DNA from: CAMBDR01 sp046597185
GTDB lineage: Bacteria; Pseudomonadota; Gammaproteobacteria; Burkholderiales; Burkholderiaceae_D
Length of the DNA: 10,972 nt
Direction: 5' to 3'
Assembly (NCBI GenBank): GCA_046597185.1
Contig: JBKJLF010000556.1
Location: forward strand, 1-10,972
Shown one piece after another: positions 1-7,676 of this stretch; the first letter of the stretch is position 1; the number at the start of each line of letters is the position of its first letter. The notes under the pieces were generated by a model that had not been told where the DNA came from, did not search any database, and saw only the letters and a list, made by a program, of their open reading frames with translations. A program made the position numbers and the translations under genes.

Positions 1-86
1 ACGCCGTGCACGGTTCCGACGCGGCTGAAACCGCTGCCGTTGAAGTCGCCTATTTCTTCCCGGCATTGAACGTGTATTCACGTTAA
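1..86 (+). CDS. ndk: Nucleoside diphosphate kinase, C-terminal end (partial)
   Basis: Only the last 27 complete codons are present, in the frame that begins at base 3; the 5' end lies outside the window. The peptide starts AVHGSDAAE and ends in the block AYFFPALNVYSR before TAA at 84-86. HGSD is the active-site signature of nucleoside diphosphate kinase, and its histidine (codon 9-11) is the residue that becomes phosphorylated while passing the gamma phosphate from ATP to other (d)NDPs. The AYFF-type C-terminus is also typical of the family. Position directly upstream of rlmN is the usual arrangement in Burkholderiales, which supports the call. The visible part is intact, with its catalytic residue. 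Nothing can be said about its start or promoter. Confidence 0.93.
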   Translation, partial: AVHGSDAAETAAVEVAYFFPALNVYSR

Positions 87-133
87 TTTGGTGTTGCTGC
101 GATTTTAACCAAGTACCCAAGTAAGTACCAAGC

Positions 134-165
134 CTGCCCGGCCCATGAATCATCAGGCCGGGTAG
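134..165 (+). terminator. Hairpin between ndk and rlmN, possible weak terminator or attenuator
   Basis: A 10-bp stem pairs 134-143 with 156-165 (core CCCGGCC/GGCCGGG, with one G-T pair) around a 12-base loop. It lies 48 bases after the ndk stop and 20 bases before the rlmN start. The stem is GC-rich enough for intrinsic termination, but what follows (CGATTTGTAAAAGG) has only three consecutive T, so a full rho-independent terminator is not convincing. It may partly separate ndk from the downstream block or stabilise the 3' end of the ndk message. Confidence 0.45.
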
Positions 166-185
166 CGATTTGTAAAAGGCTGTAA

Positions 186-1346
186 ATGACTGCTGCACTG
201 ATCAATTTGCTCGATTTAGACCCCAACCAATTGCTCGCCTATTGCGCCGAGCTTGGTGAAAAGCCTTTTCGCGCCAAGCAATTGCAGCGCTGGATACATC
301 AATATGGTGCCAGTCAATTCGACAGCATGACCGATTTGGCCAAATCACTGCGCGAAAAACTGGCCACACGTGCTGAAATTGTCGCCCCCAAAGCCATTTC
401 TGACCATACTTCGACCGACGGCACGCGTAAGTGGCTGGTCGATGTCGGGCAAGGCAATGCGGTTGAAACCGTCTTTATTCCCGAAGAAAATCGTGGCACG
501 CTGTGTATTTCGACCCAGGCAGGTTGCGCCGTGAATTGCCGTTTTTGCTCGACCGGCAAGCAAGGCTTTAACCGCAACTTGACGGTGGCTGAAATTATCG
601 GTCAATTGTGGATGGCAGAATTTGCCCTGCGCCAAACTTTCGGCGTGGAACCCGGCCCCAAAGGCGAGCGTCAAATTACCAATGTGGTGATGATGGGTAT
701 GGGCGAGCCATTGCTCAATTTTGAGCCGACGGTCACTGCGTTGAAACTCATGTTGGACGATAACGCCTATGGCTTGTCGCGCCGTCGCGTTACTTTATCC
801 ACCTCCGGCGTGGTGCCGATGATCGACAAACTGGCGCAAGAATGCCCGGTGGCCCTGGCCGTTTCCCTGCACGCACCCAACGACGCCTTGCGCGACAGTT
901 TGGTGCCACTGAACAAAAAATATCCCTTGCAAGAACTGATGGCCGCCTGCAAGCGTTACCTCGATTATGCGCCGCGCGATTTCATCACCTTTGAATATTG
1001 CATGCTCGACGGCGTCAATGACACGGACCAACATGCGCAGCAATTGCTGGAACTGGTTAAACATGTGCCTTGCAAATTTAATTTAATTCCCTTTAATCCC
1101 TTCCCGGAATCGGGCTTGCTACGCTCCAAAAATCCCCGTATCAAGGCTTTTTCCAGTATCTTGCTGGAAGCGGGCGTGGTTACCACCATTCGCAAAACCC
1201 GGGGCGATGATATCGACGCCGCGTGTGGGCAATTGGCCGGTGAAGTACAAGACCGCACCAAAGTGCAACAGCGGATGGAAAAAATGGACGAGTATCAACA
1301 AAAATTCGGTAAGAATTTCGGTCGTATTGTGGAGATTCCCTCATGA
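186..1346 (+). CDS. rlmN: Dual-specificity 23S rRNA / tRNA adenine-C2 methyltransferase RlmN
   Basis: RlmN is a radical-SAM enzyme that methylates C2 of A2503 in 23S rRNA and of A37 in a subset of tRNAs, acting in the cytoplasm. The 386-residue product has the expected length. The CxxxCxxC cluster is CAVNCRFC with Cys114, Cys118 and Cys121 binding the 4Fe-4S cluster. GMGEP at 171-175 is the SAM-contacting motif. Cys347, in RGDDIDAACGQL, matches the cysteine that carries the transient methyl group, and Cys107 matches its partner; both mechanistic cysteines are present, so the enzyme should be active. The ATG start has AAAAGG six bases upstream (174-179). The stop overlaps the pilW start by four bases (ATGA), suggesting translational coupling. 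Cfr is a related family, but the rlmN gene context and close similarity throughout favour RlmN. Confidence 0.97.
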   Translation: MTAALINLLDLDPNQLLAYCAELGEKPFRAKQLQRWIHQYGASQFDSMTDLAKSLREKLATRAEIVAPKAISDHTSTDGTRKWLVDVGQGNAVETVFIPEENRGTLCISTQAGCAVNCRFCSTGKQGFNRNLTVAEIIGQLWMAEFALRQTFGVEPGPKGERQITNVVMMGMGEPLLNFEPTVTALKLMLDDNAYGLSRRRVTLSTSGVVPMIDKLAQECPVALAVSLHAPNDALRDSLVPLNKKYPLQELMAACKRYLDYAPRDFITFEYCMLDGVNDTDQHAQQLLELVKHVPCKFNLIPFNPFPESGLLRSKNPRIKAFSSILLEAGVVTTIRKTRGDDIDAACGQLAGEVQDRTKVQQRMEKMDEYQQKFGKNFGRIVEIPS

Positions 1347-2176
1347 AGTTAACAATTTATAAGCAACGCTGGTTCACGGGTGGCCTCGGCTTGATGTTTG
1401 CCGCCGCCGTGCTATGCGCGAGTGGTTGCAGTTCAACCACGGCGCGCCGTTCGGACTCATCTGAATTGCCAACCAGTTCCGATCAAACCCAGGCGCAAAA
1501 ACGCGCTTTGATTCGTTTGCAATTGGCGGTCGGTTATTTTGAACAGCGCAATTTTGACGTGGCGCTGGACGAAGTCAAACAAGCGTTGCAATTGTCGCCC
1601 GATTTGGCCGATGCCTATGGTGTGCGCGCCTTGATTTATATGGAAATGGGCGAAACCAAATTGGCCGAGGATAATTTTGCCAAGGGCTTGAAGGCGGCAC
1701 CGAATAATCCTGATTTGCAAAGTAATTATGGCTGGTATTTGTGCAAGTCCGGACGGATAGAGGAGGCAATTGTTCAATTTGAAGCTGCATTGAGTAATCG
1801 TAGTTACAATTCCCCGGCCAAGGCCTTGAATAATGCGGGCACTTGTAGCCTGCAGTTGAAGAAAACGCGTGAGGCAGAGCAATATTTCTTGAGTGCATTC
1901 AAGGTGGAGCCGGCCAATCCGACCAGTAATTTGAATTTGGCGAAGTTTTATTTTTCTGAGCGCAAAGATATGGAGCGCGCCGAGTTTTATATTTCACGCG
2001 TGATCAAATCCACCCAGGGTGAGCAATTACCAGCCGACGTATTATGGTTGGCAACACGGATTTATCACAAAATCGGTGATATTTCTTTAGAAACCAGTAC
2101 CGGAACCCAGTTGCGCCGTTATCATGCGTCGTCGCCGGAATATGCGGCGTATCAACGTGGGGCGTTTAATGAGTGA
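1343..2176 (+). CDS. pilW: Type IV pilus biogenesis/stability lipoprotein PilW (PilF), TPR protein
   Basis: PilW/PilF is an outer-membrane lipoprotein whose TPR superhelix guides oligomerisation and localisation of the PilQ secretin of type IV pili. The 277-residue product begins with a basic n-region, a hydrophobic stretch (about 12-25) and the lipobox ASGC, placing the lipidated cysteine at residue 29. From about residue 52 to 260 it consists of helical pairs typical of TPRs, for example the segments starting near 57 (LQLAVGYFEQRNFDVALDE), 91 and 125, with the usual A, G, Y/F and P positions. The ATG lies inside the rlmN stop (4-base overlap), with GGAG at 1331-1334 as ribosome binding site. 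Its place between rlmN and rodZ is the conserved one. The pilin, secretin and motor genes are not in this window, so whether this organism makes pili cannot be judged here. Confidence 0.92.
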   Translation: MKLTIYKQRWFTGGLGLMFAAAVLCASGCSSTTARRSDSSELPTSSDQTQAQKRALIRLQLAVGYFEQRNFDVALDEVKQALQLSPDLADAYGVRALIYMEMGETKLAEDNFAKGLKAAPNNPDLQSNYGWYLCKSGRIEEAIVQFEAALSNRSYNSPAKALNNAGTCSLQLKKTREAEQYFLSAFKVEPANPTSNLNLAKFYFSERKDMERAEFYISRVIKSTQGEQLPADVLWLATRIYHKIGDISLETSTGTQLRRYHASSPEYAAYQRGAFNE

Positions 2177-3116
2177 AGCGGTATTGGATGGTGAAGCGCG
2201 CGGCGCACGCAATTTTACTGGCACGCCGGGTGCCCAATTGGCGGCTGCACGTACCGCTTTGGGTTGGAGCGTGGAGCAAGTTGCCGAGCAACTGAAATTA
2301 GCTCCGCGTCAGGTGCAAGCGCTGGAAGCTTGCGACTATAAAGCCTTGCCGGGTTTGGCCACGGTACGCGGGTTTGTGCGCGCCTATGCCAAATTGGTCA
2401 AGCTCGATGCCGCTGTGTTGGTGGCGATGATCGGTGATCAGGATGTGCCCGTTTCCACCTTGCCGCCAGTACGGCGCGATTTGGCGATGCCATTTTCCGA
2501 GGTGCGTCTGCCATCGATGCGGCGGCGTGGTTTGGCGGCGGTAAATTGGTGGATTTTGGGTGCCGTGTTATTGGTGGTGGTGGTCGGTTTGGCTGCCAAA
2601 ATGGGTTGGCTCAAACCGTTGCCTGCCGATTTATTGAAGCGTGCGCCGTCTGCTTCAGCTTCGGCCAGCGCGGTTTCCAGTGCTGTTTCCAGTTCGGTCA
2701 CCAGCGCAGCCGCTAGTGCAGAAAATACCGCTGTCTTGGCTTCGCCTGCGCCCAATCCAACCCCAACATCGCTGCCGGTGACCCCTGTAGCGAATGCTGC
2801 CACACCGACGCCAACACCATTGGTAGCCACTCCCGCTGTCGGTATTGCCGCTACTGCCACTGCAAACCCCGTAGCCAATGTGGGCAATAGTCTGGTACTC
2901 AAATTTCGCCAGAAATGCTGGGTGAGAGTGAAAAGAGTGAATGGCGAGATCAGGTTGGACCGCGAGATGAATGCGGGTGAAACAGCAACCATTTTGATCA
3001 CTGATCCGGTGCGTTTGGAGTTGGGTAATAATTCAGGCGTGGAAGCGACCTTGCGTGGTACGCCGCTGAATGTAAAAAATGACCGGACCAATATCACCCG
3101 TATGACTATAGAGTAA
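2169..3116 (+). CDS. rodZ: Cytoskeleton/cell-shape protein RodZ (HTH plus DUF4115)
   Basis: RodZ is a bitopic inner-membrane protein that links the MreB cytoskeleton to the elongasome and sets rod shape. The chosen ATG gives 315 residues: a cytoplasmic Cro/C1-type helix-turn-helix domain at about 22-80 (LGWSVEQVAEQL, then RQVQALEACDY), a basic stretch (RRR at 118-120), one membrane segment at about 126-145, a linker at about 158-238 made almost only of Ala, Ser, Thr, Pro and Val, and a beta-rich C-terminal DUF4115 domain (240-312) in the periplasm. An in-frame ATG at 2124 would add 15 arginine-rich residues, but it lies inside pilW and has no clear ribosome binding site. The start at 2169 has GTGGGG six bases upstream (2157-2162) and overlaps the pilW stop by eight bases (ATGAGTGA). 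The low-complexity linker is normal for RodZ. Confidence 0.92.
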   Translation: MSEAVLDGEARGARNFTGTPGAQLAAARTALGWSVEQVAEQLKLAPRQVQALEACDYKALPGLATVRGFVRAYAKLVKLDAAVLVAMIGDQDVPVSTLPPVRRDLAMPFSEVRLPSMRRRGLAAVNWWILGAVLLVVVVGLAAKMGWLKPLPADLLKRAPSASASASAVSSAVSSSVTSAAASAENTAVLASPAPNPTPTSLPVTPVANAATPTPTPLVATPAVGIAATATANPVANVGNSLVLKFRQKCWVRVKRVNGEIRLDREMNAGETATILITDPVRLELGNNSGVEATLRGTPLNVKNDRTNITRMTIE

Positions 3117-3123
3117 CGAGAAC

Positions 3124-4401
3124 ATGACTAGCCTGGATAACTCAAATCAAATGATACCTTCCGGTTTCATGCCGCGTCGCAGCACACGCACGGCGCAAAT
3201 ACGCTATGGCAAGCGCGTGGTGGAAGTCGGCAGCGGCGCACCGGTGGTGGTGCAATCGATGACCAATACCGATACCGCCGATGTCATCGGCACCGCCATC
3301 CAGATCAAGGAATTGGCGCGCGCCGGTTCTGAAATCGTGCGCCTGACGGTGAATAATCCGGCCGCCGCCGCGGCTGTGCCCGCCATCCGCGAGCAACTCG
3401 ACCGCATGGAAATCGATGTGCCCCTGGTAGGCGACTTCCATTACAACGGCCATACCCTGCTAACCGATTTCCCGGAGTGCGCCAAGGCCTTGTCGAAATA
3501 TCGCATCAACCCCGGCAATGTCGGCCAAGGTGCCAAGCGCGATACCCAATTTGCGCAGATGATCGAAATTGCCTGCCGCTACGACAAACCCGTGCGCATC
3601 GGCGTGAACTGGGGCAGCCTGGATCAAGCGTTATTGGCGCGCATCATGGATCAAAACGCCGCGCGCAGCGAACCTTGGTCAGCCCAGGCGGTGATGTATG
3701 AAGCCTTGGTCACCTCGGCGATTGAAAACGCGCGCCGCGCCGAAGAATTGGGTTTGGGTGGCGATAAAATCATTTTGTCGTGTAAAGTTTCTGGTGTGCA
3801 AGATTTGATCGCGGTGTATCGCGAACTGGCGCGCCGTTGCGACTACCCCTTGCATTTGGGCTTGACCGAAGCGGGCATGGGTAGCAAGGGCATTGTCGCT
3901 TCCACGGCGGCACTCTCGGTGCTGTTGCAGGAAGGCATAGGCGATACCATTCGCATCTCGCTAACGCCCGAACCCGGTGGCGACCGCACCCGCGAAGTGA
4001 TCGTGGCGCAAGAAATTTTACAAACCATGGGTTTGCGTAAATTCACCCCGATGGTGATCGCCTGTCCCGGTTGTGGCCGCACCACCTCAACCGTGTTCCA
4101 GGAATTGGCCGATGATATTCAAAGCTATTTGCGCCAGCAAATGCCGGAGTGGAAAAAACTCTACCCCGGCGTGGAAGCGATGAATGTGGCGGTGATGGGT
4201 TGTATCGTCAACGGCCCCGGTGAATCCAAGCATGCCAATATTGGCATCAGCTTGCCGGGCACAGGCGAACAACCGGCCGCCCCGGTATTTATTGATGGCG
4301 AAAAACGCCTGACCTTGCGTGGCGAAAACATAGCCCGGGAATTTCAGGCCATTGTGCAGGATTACGTGGTGGTCAATTATGGCCAACGCAAGATTGCCTA
4401 A
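3124..4401 (+). CDS. ispG: (E)-4-hydroxy-3-methylbut-2-enyl-diphosphate synthase IspG
   Basis: IspG (GcpE) catalyses the penultimate step of the MEP isoprenoid pathway, reductively opening the ring of methylerythritol cyclodiphosphate to HMBPP with a 4Fe-4S cluster. The N-terminal TIM-barrel region carries VQSMTNTDT (43-51), the loop GDFHYNGH (103-110) and the stretch INPGNVG (128-134). The C-terminal reductase-like part has the cluster ligands Cys314 and Cys317 (ACPGCGRT) and Cys360 (MGCIVNGPGES), with the catalytic glutamate Glu367 seven residues later, the same spacing as in E. coli. At 425 residues it is longer than the 372-residue E. coli enzyme; that greater length is usual in betaproteobacteria. 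The gene starts seven bases after rodZ. No strong Shine-Dalgarno is seen (only GAG at 3118-3120), so ATG codons at 3151 or 3169 remain possible starts. Confidence 0.96.
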   Translation: MTSLDNSNQMIPSGFMPRRSTRTAQIRYGKRVVEVGSGAPVVVQSMTNTDTADVIGTAIQIKELARAGSEIVRLTVNNPAAAAAVPAIREQLDRMEIDVPLVGDFHYNGHTLLTDFPECAKALSKYRINPGNVGQGAKRDTQFAQMIEIACRYDKPVRIGVNWGSLDQALLARIMDQNAARSEPWSAQAVMYEALVTSAIENARRAEELGLGGDKIILSCKVSGVQDLIAVYRELARRCDYPLHLGLTEAGMGSKGIVASTAALSVLLQEGIGDTIRISLTPEPGGDRTREVIVAQEILQTMGLRKFTPMVIACPGCGRTTSTVFQELADDIQSYLRQQMPEWKKLYPGVEAMNVAVMGCIVNGPGESKHANIGISLPGTGEQPAAPVFIDGEKRLTLRGENIAREFQAIVQDYVVVNYGQRKIA

Positions 4402-4430
4402 CCAACCGTTATACTTTAAGGATTTGACGA

Positions 4431-5765
4431 ATGATGTCAGATAGCAAAAAACCGAAGAAGATTAATGCCATCAAGGGCATGAATGATATTTTACCGGGCG
4501 ATGCCGCGCTGTGGGAATTATTTCAAGCCACCGTGGAAACCATTTTCAAAAGCTATGGTTTCCAGCAATTGCGCACGCCGATTCTGGAAGAAACTAGCTT
4601 GTTTGTGCGCGCCATTGGTGCCGTCACCGATGTGGTAGAAAAAGAAATGTATTCTTTTACCGACGCCATGAATGGCGACCAGCTTTGCTTGCGCCCGGAA
4701 GGCACCGCCGGTGCGGTGCGTGCCGTCATCGAACACAATTTGGTGTATGACGGCCCCAAACGGCTCTGGTATTTTGGCCCGATGTTCCGCCACGAAAAGC
4801 CTCAGCGTGGTCGCTACCGCCAGTTTTACCAGTTTGGTGCCGAAGCCATGGGTTTTTCCGGCCCGGATGTGGATGCCGAATTAATTATGATGTGCCGCCG
4901 CCTGTGGGACGACCTGGGTTTGGAGAATATCCGGCTCGAACTCAATTCCATTGGCGATGCCGATGAGCGCGCACGCCACCGTGCCGATTTGATTACCTAT
5001 TTTGAAGCGCATGCCGATCAACTCGACGCCGAAGCCCAGCGCCGTTTGCATAGCAATCCTTTGCGCATTCTTGATACCAAAAATCCAATGATGCAAACCT
5101 TGGTGAACAATGCGCCGAAATTGCTGGATTATTTAGGTGAACAATCCTTGGCCCACTTTGACGGTGTGCAAGCGATACTGAGGCATAATAACGTACCTTA
5201 CACCATCAATCCGCGTCTGGTGCGGGGGTTGGATTACTACAACCGCACCGTGTTTGAGTGGGTCACCGACCAACTCGGTTCCCAGGGCACGGTGTGTGCA
5301 GGTGGGCGTTACGATACCCTGGTAGAAACCTTTGGCGGTAAACCCACGCCGGGTTGTGGTTTTGCCATGGGCTCGGAACGGCTGTTGGAGTTGATGAAAG
5401 AAGCGGGTAAGGACTTCCAGCTGGCGCAATGTGATGTGTATATGGTGCATCAGGGGGCGGCGGCGCAACTGGAAGCGTTTGTCCAGGCCGAGCGAATTCG
5501 TGATGCAGGCATGGATGTTGTGTTACATTGCGCAAGCGCGACCGGTTTGGGTAATTTAAAAGCGCAAATGAAGCGCGCCGATGCCAGCGGCGCACATTAC
5601 GCCATCATATTGGGCGAAGATGAAATGGCAAGGCAACAGGCAACAGTCAAGGCATTGCGCGCAGAAGATGAAGAACATCAACAAGCGCAAGTGGCCTTGG
5701 ATGAAGTAGTGACGTATTTGGTGGATCAAATTTTCGGCCAAGCCGAAGAAGATCGTGATATTTAA
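4431..5765 (+). CDS. hisS: Histidyl-tRNA synthetase (histidine--tRNA ligase)
   Basis: HisS charges tRNA-His with histidine and works as a homodimer in the cytoplasm. The 444-residue product shows the class II core: IKGMNDILPG (14-23) at the N-terminus, the LRPEGTAG block (87-94), motif 2 with Arg120 in FRHEKPQRGRYRQFYQ, the histidine-specific HisA motif RGLDYYNRTVFE (265-276), and motif 3 GFAMGSERLLELM (310-322). The C-terminal alpha/beta domain from about 333 to 430 is the anticodon-binding domain. Two adjacent ATG codons (4431 and 4434) could start it; AAGGA at 4418-4422 is eight bases from the first and eleven from the second. The C-terminus ends in an acidic tail (QAEEDRDI), a little longer than the E. 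coli protein of 424 residues. It lies 29 bases after ispG, consistent with cotranscription. Confidence 0.97.
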   Translation: MMSDSKKPKKINAIKGMNDILPGDAALWELFQATVETIFKSYGFQQLRTPILEETSLFVRAIGAVTDVVEKEMYSFTDAMNGDQLCLRPEGTAGAVRAVIEHNLVYDGPKRLWYFGPMFRHEKPQRGRYRQFYQFGAEAMGFSGPDVDAELIMMCRRLWDDLGLENIRLELNSIGDADERARHRADLITYFEAHADQLDAEAQRRLHSNPLRILDTKNPMMQTLVNNAPKLLDYLGEQSLAHFDGVQAILRHNNVPYTINPRLVRGLDYYNRTVFEWVTDQLGSQGTVCAGGRYDTLVETFGGKPTPGCGFAMGSERLLELMKEAGKDFQLAQCDVYMVHQGAAAQLEAFVQAERIRDAGMDVVLHCASATGLGNLKAQMKRADASGAHYAIILGEDEMARQQATVKALRAEDEEHQQAQVALDEVVTYLVDQIFGQAEEDRDI

Positions 5766-5787
5766 ATTTTTTTGGTTGGCGTGAATC

Positions 5788-6444
5788 ATGGCATACGATT
5801 TGGAAGAGCAGGAACAAATAGATCAACTCAAGGCATTTTGGAACCAATACGGCAATATACTGACCTGGGCCTTGACCATCGTTTTGGCAGCGTATGCAGC
5901 CTGGAATGGCTGGAACTATATGCAGCGCAACAAGTCGCAAGAAGCGTCGAAGTTGTATGAAGAAGTGCAAAAAATGGCGGAAACCAAAGATGCGCCCAAG
6001 ATGTTGCGCGTGGCCAACGACATGCAAACCAAGTTTGGTGGTACGGGTTACGCCGAAATGACCGCATTGATGGCGGCCAAAACTGCGTTTGATGCCAAGG
6101 ATGTAAAAGGTGCCAAGGCGCAATTGCAATGGCTGGTTGATAACGGCAAAGATGCGGAATTCCAGGCGCTGGGCAAATTGCGTTTGAGTGGCTTATTGCT
6201 CGACGAAAAAGCCTATGATGCCGCGCTGAAATTGCTCGACAGCACTTTCCCCGCCCAATTTGCCGCACCCGTGGCAGATCGGCGCGGCGATATTTTGGTG
6301 GCGCAAAACAAAATCGCCGATGCGCGTGTCGCCTATCAACTGGCGCTGGATAAGCTGGACAAAGAAAATCAAGGCCGTCAGTTAGTCCAAATTAAATTGG
6401 ATGCCATTGGCGGGGGAAAACCTGCCGAAGTGGCCGCCAAATAG
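5788..6444 (+). CDS. yfgM: YfgM-family ancillary SecYEG translocon subunit (TPR_21)
   Basis: YfgM is a membrane-anchored TPR-like protein; in E. coli it associates with SecYEG and the chaperone PpiD and helps proteins leaving the translocon. The 218-residue product has a short acidic cytoplasmic N-terminus (MAYDLEEQEQIDQLKAFW), one membrane helix at about 23-41 (including LTWALTIVLAAYAAW), and a soluble helical domain (about 48-218) with tandem-helix repeats of the TPR_21 type, expected in the periplasm. Length and topology match the family, and the hisS-yfgM-bamB-der order is the conserved setting. The ATG lies 22 bases after hisS; only a weak GGCGTG is seen upstream (5778-5783), so it may depend on translation from hisS. 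The T-run right after hisS (5767-5773) has no stem before it and is not read as a terminator. Confidence 0.9.
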   Translation: MAYDLEEQEQIDQLKAFWNQYGNILTWALTIVLAAYAAWNGWNYMQRNKSQEASKLYEEVQKMAETKDAPKMLRVANDMQTKFGGTGYAEMTALMAAKTAFDAKDVKGAKAQLQWLVDNGKDAEFQALGKLRLSGLLLDEKAYDAALKLLDSTFPAQFAAPVADRRGDILVAQNKIADARVAYQLALDKLDKENQGRQLVQIKLDAIGGGKPAEVAAK

Positions 6445-6502
6445 TGGGCACGAAGTAGTGAACAGTATAGAATCGCAGTACCAATGATCAGGATAGAAGT
6501 GA

Positions 6503-6532
6503 ATGAGTATGACTATGCATAGTGCTTACTAA
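6503..6532 (+). CDS. Nine-codon leader ORF before bamB, or the severed bamB N-terminus
   Basis: ATG at 6503 opens MSMTMHSAY and stops at TAA (6530-6532). It has the best ribosome binding site in this gap, AGGA at 6490-6493, nine bases before the ATG. It is in the same frame as bamB, and the codon after TAA continues directly into the bamB signal sequence. Read through the TAA, the signal peptide would be about 22-26 residues before the lipobox cysteine, a normal length; without it only 12-16 remain. It may therefore be the true beginning of bamB interrupted by a nonsense change or sequencing error, or a short leader whose stop hands ribosomes to bamB. The sequence alone cannot decide. Confidence 0.45.
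   Translation: MSMTMHSAY
6506..6530. repeat. Palindrome in the yfgM-bamB gap
   Basis: ACTATGCATAGT at 6512-6523 is a perfect 12-bp palindrome. Outer arms AGTA (6506-6509) and TACT (6527-6530) extend it to an imperfect 25-bp inverted repeat with a two-base and a three-base interruption. As RNA it would form only a weak stem, so a DNA-level role such as an operator half-site pair is more plausible, or it is chance or a scar. It lies across the leader ORF and abuts the TAA at 6530-6532. Confidence 0.5.
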
Positions 6533-7669
6533 TTGGGCGCAACCATGGGCGCAATCGGCGTGTTTTCGCTGTTGGCAGGCTGTACCTCATGGAACCCGTT
6601 TGCCAAAACCCCTGCCAATGCGCCGCTCGCTTTGGTCAATTTTACCGCCAGCATGAGCCCCAAGCTGAGTTGGTCGTATTCGATCGGGCGCGCTGGAATT
6701 GCGGTTTTTTCGCCTGCGTATGCAGGTGAGAGTGTGTTTGTGGCCGCAGCCGATGGCTCTTTGGCGCGGCTTGATGCCGCCAGCGGCAAGCCGCAATGGC
6801 GTATCAGCGTTGGTTCCGGCTTGACTGCCGGGGTTGGTAGCGATGGCGACAGCGTTGCCGTGGTTGGCACCAAAGGCGTATTGATGGTGTTTGATGGCAG
6901 TGGCAAGTTGCGCTGGAAAGAGCAATTGCCGTCCGAAGTGTTATCGGCCCCGGCGGTCGGTGATGGTGCCGTCGTGGTGCGCAGTGGCGACAACCGGGTG
7001 ATTGCATTTGACGCCCAAACTGGCAGCAAACGCTGGACCAGCTTGCGCACCGTGCCTTCCCTGATTTTACGCGGTGCCCCCGGTCTGGTGATCGATAGCG
7101 GCACGGTGTATGTCGGCCAACCCGGCGGCAAATTGTTGGCCTTGAACAGTATTAATGGCGGCCCGCGTTGGGAAACCGTGGTCGGCGAATCGCGTGGTGC
7201 GACCGAATTGGAACGGGTTTCCGATGTGGTCGGGCGTCCGATTTTGGCCGAGCATGAAATTTGTGCCACCTCGTATCAAAGTCGCTTGGCTTGTTTTGAT
7301 TTGGGCACCGGAGTGGTGCGTTGGAACAAGGAATTGTCGAGCCAGGTTGGCCCGGCCATGGATGCGCGGTTTGTGTTTGCTGCCGATGTCAAGGGCGTGG
7401 TGAGTGGTTTTTCACGCGATGCCGGACAGAGCGTGTGGCGTAATGAAAAATTATTGTATCGTGATCTGTCTGCACCGCTCTCCATCGGGCGCGCGGTGGC
7501 GGTCGCCGACTATAAAGGGATTATCCACTTTTTGTCGCGTGAAGATGGATCATTTTTAGCGCGTATGGAAACCGATGGTAGCTCCGTCACAGGGATGCCG
7601 TTGGTGGCGGCCGGTAGGGCTGTATTCCAAACGCAAGCAGGAACTGTCGTCGCAATTGCGACTGAATAA
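6533..7669 (+). CDS. bamB: Outer-membrane protein assembly factor BamB (beta-propeller lipoprotein)
   Basis: BamB is the lipid-anchored beta-propeller subunit of the BAM complex, which inserts beta-barrel proteins into the outer membrane. The product has a lipobox LLAGC (cysteine 17 counted from the TTG at 6533, 13 from the ATG at 6545), then about 360 residues of repeated propeller blades with recurring D-x-x-x-G-x-x-x-W patterns, for example LDAASGKPQW, FDGSGKLRW, FDAQTGSKRW, LNSINGGPRW and FDLGTGVVRW. This is the PQQ-like repeat seen in BamB. The start is problematic: TTG 6533 directly follows an in-frame TAA, neither it nor ATG 6545 has a good ribosome binding site, and both give an unusually short signal peptide without a basic n-region. 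The stop overlaps the der ribosome binding site. The mature protein looks intact; whether it is made and exported normally is open. Confidence 0.88.
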   Translation: MGATMGAIGVFSLLAGCTSWNPFAKTPANAPLALVNFTASMSPKLSWSYSIGRAGIAVFSPAYAGESVFVAAADGSLARLDAASGKPQWRISVGSGLTAGVGSDGDSVAVVGTKGVLMVFDGSGKLRWKEQLPSEVLSAPAVGDGAVVVRSGDNRVIAFDAQTGSKRWTSLRTVPSLILRGAPGLVIDSGTVYVGQPGGKLLALNSINGGPRWETVVGESRGATELERVSDVVGRPILAEHEICATSYQSRLACFDLGTGVVRWNKELSSQVGPAMDARFVFAADVKGVVSGFSRDAGQSVWRNEKLLYRDLSAPLSIGRAVAVADYKGIIHFLSREDGSFLARMETDGSSVTGMPLVAAGRAVFQTQAGTVVAIATE

Positions 7670-7676
7670 GGGTGGG

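Noticed and set aside
2438..3097. Open frame of 219 codons on the minus strand inside rodZ
   Set aside because: The low-complexity Ala/Thr/Pro linker of rodZ produces a stop-free opposite strand; the protein resembles nothing and rodZ explains the region.
4410..4415. TATACT as a -10 box for a hisS promoter
   Set aside because: No -35-like hexamer occurs 16-18 bases upstream and there is no TGn extension; the start site would fall inside the hisS ribosome binding site.
6529..7269. Long open frame on the minus strand inside bamB (246 codons)
   Set aside because: It mirrors the well-supported bamB propeller coding sequence, has no recognisable domain and is a by-product of codon use.
7575..7676. 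N-terminal extension of Der by 34 codons
   Set aside because: It overlaps bamB, lacks a ribosome binding site, and Der family proteins begin close to the first P-loop, as the ATG at 7677 does.
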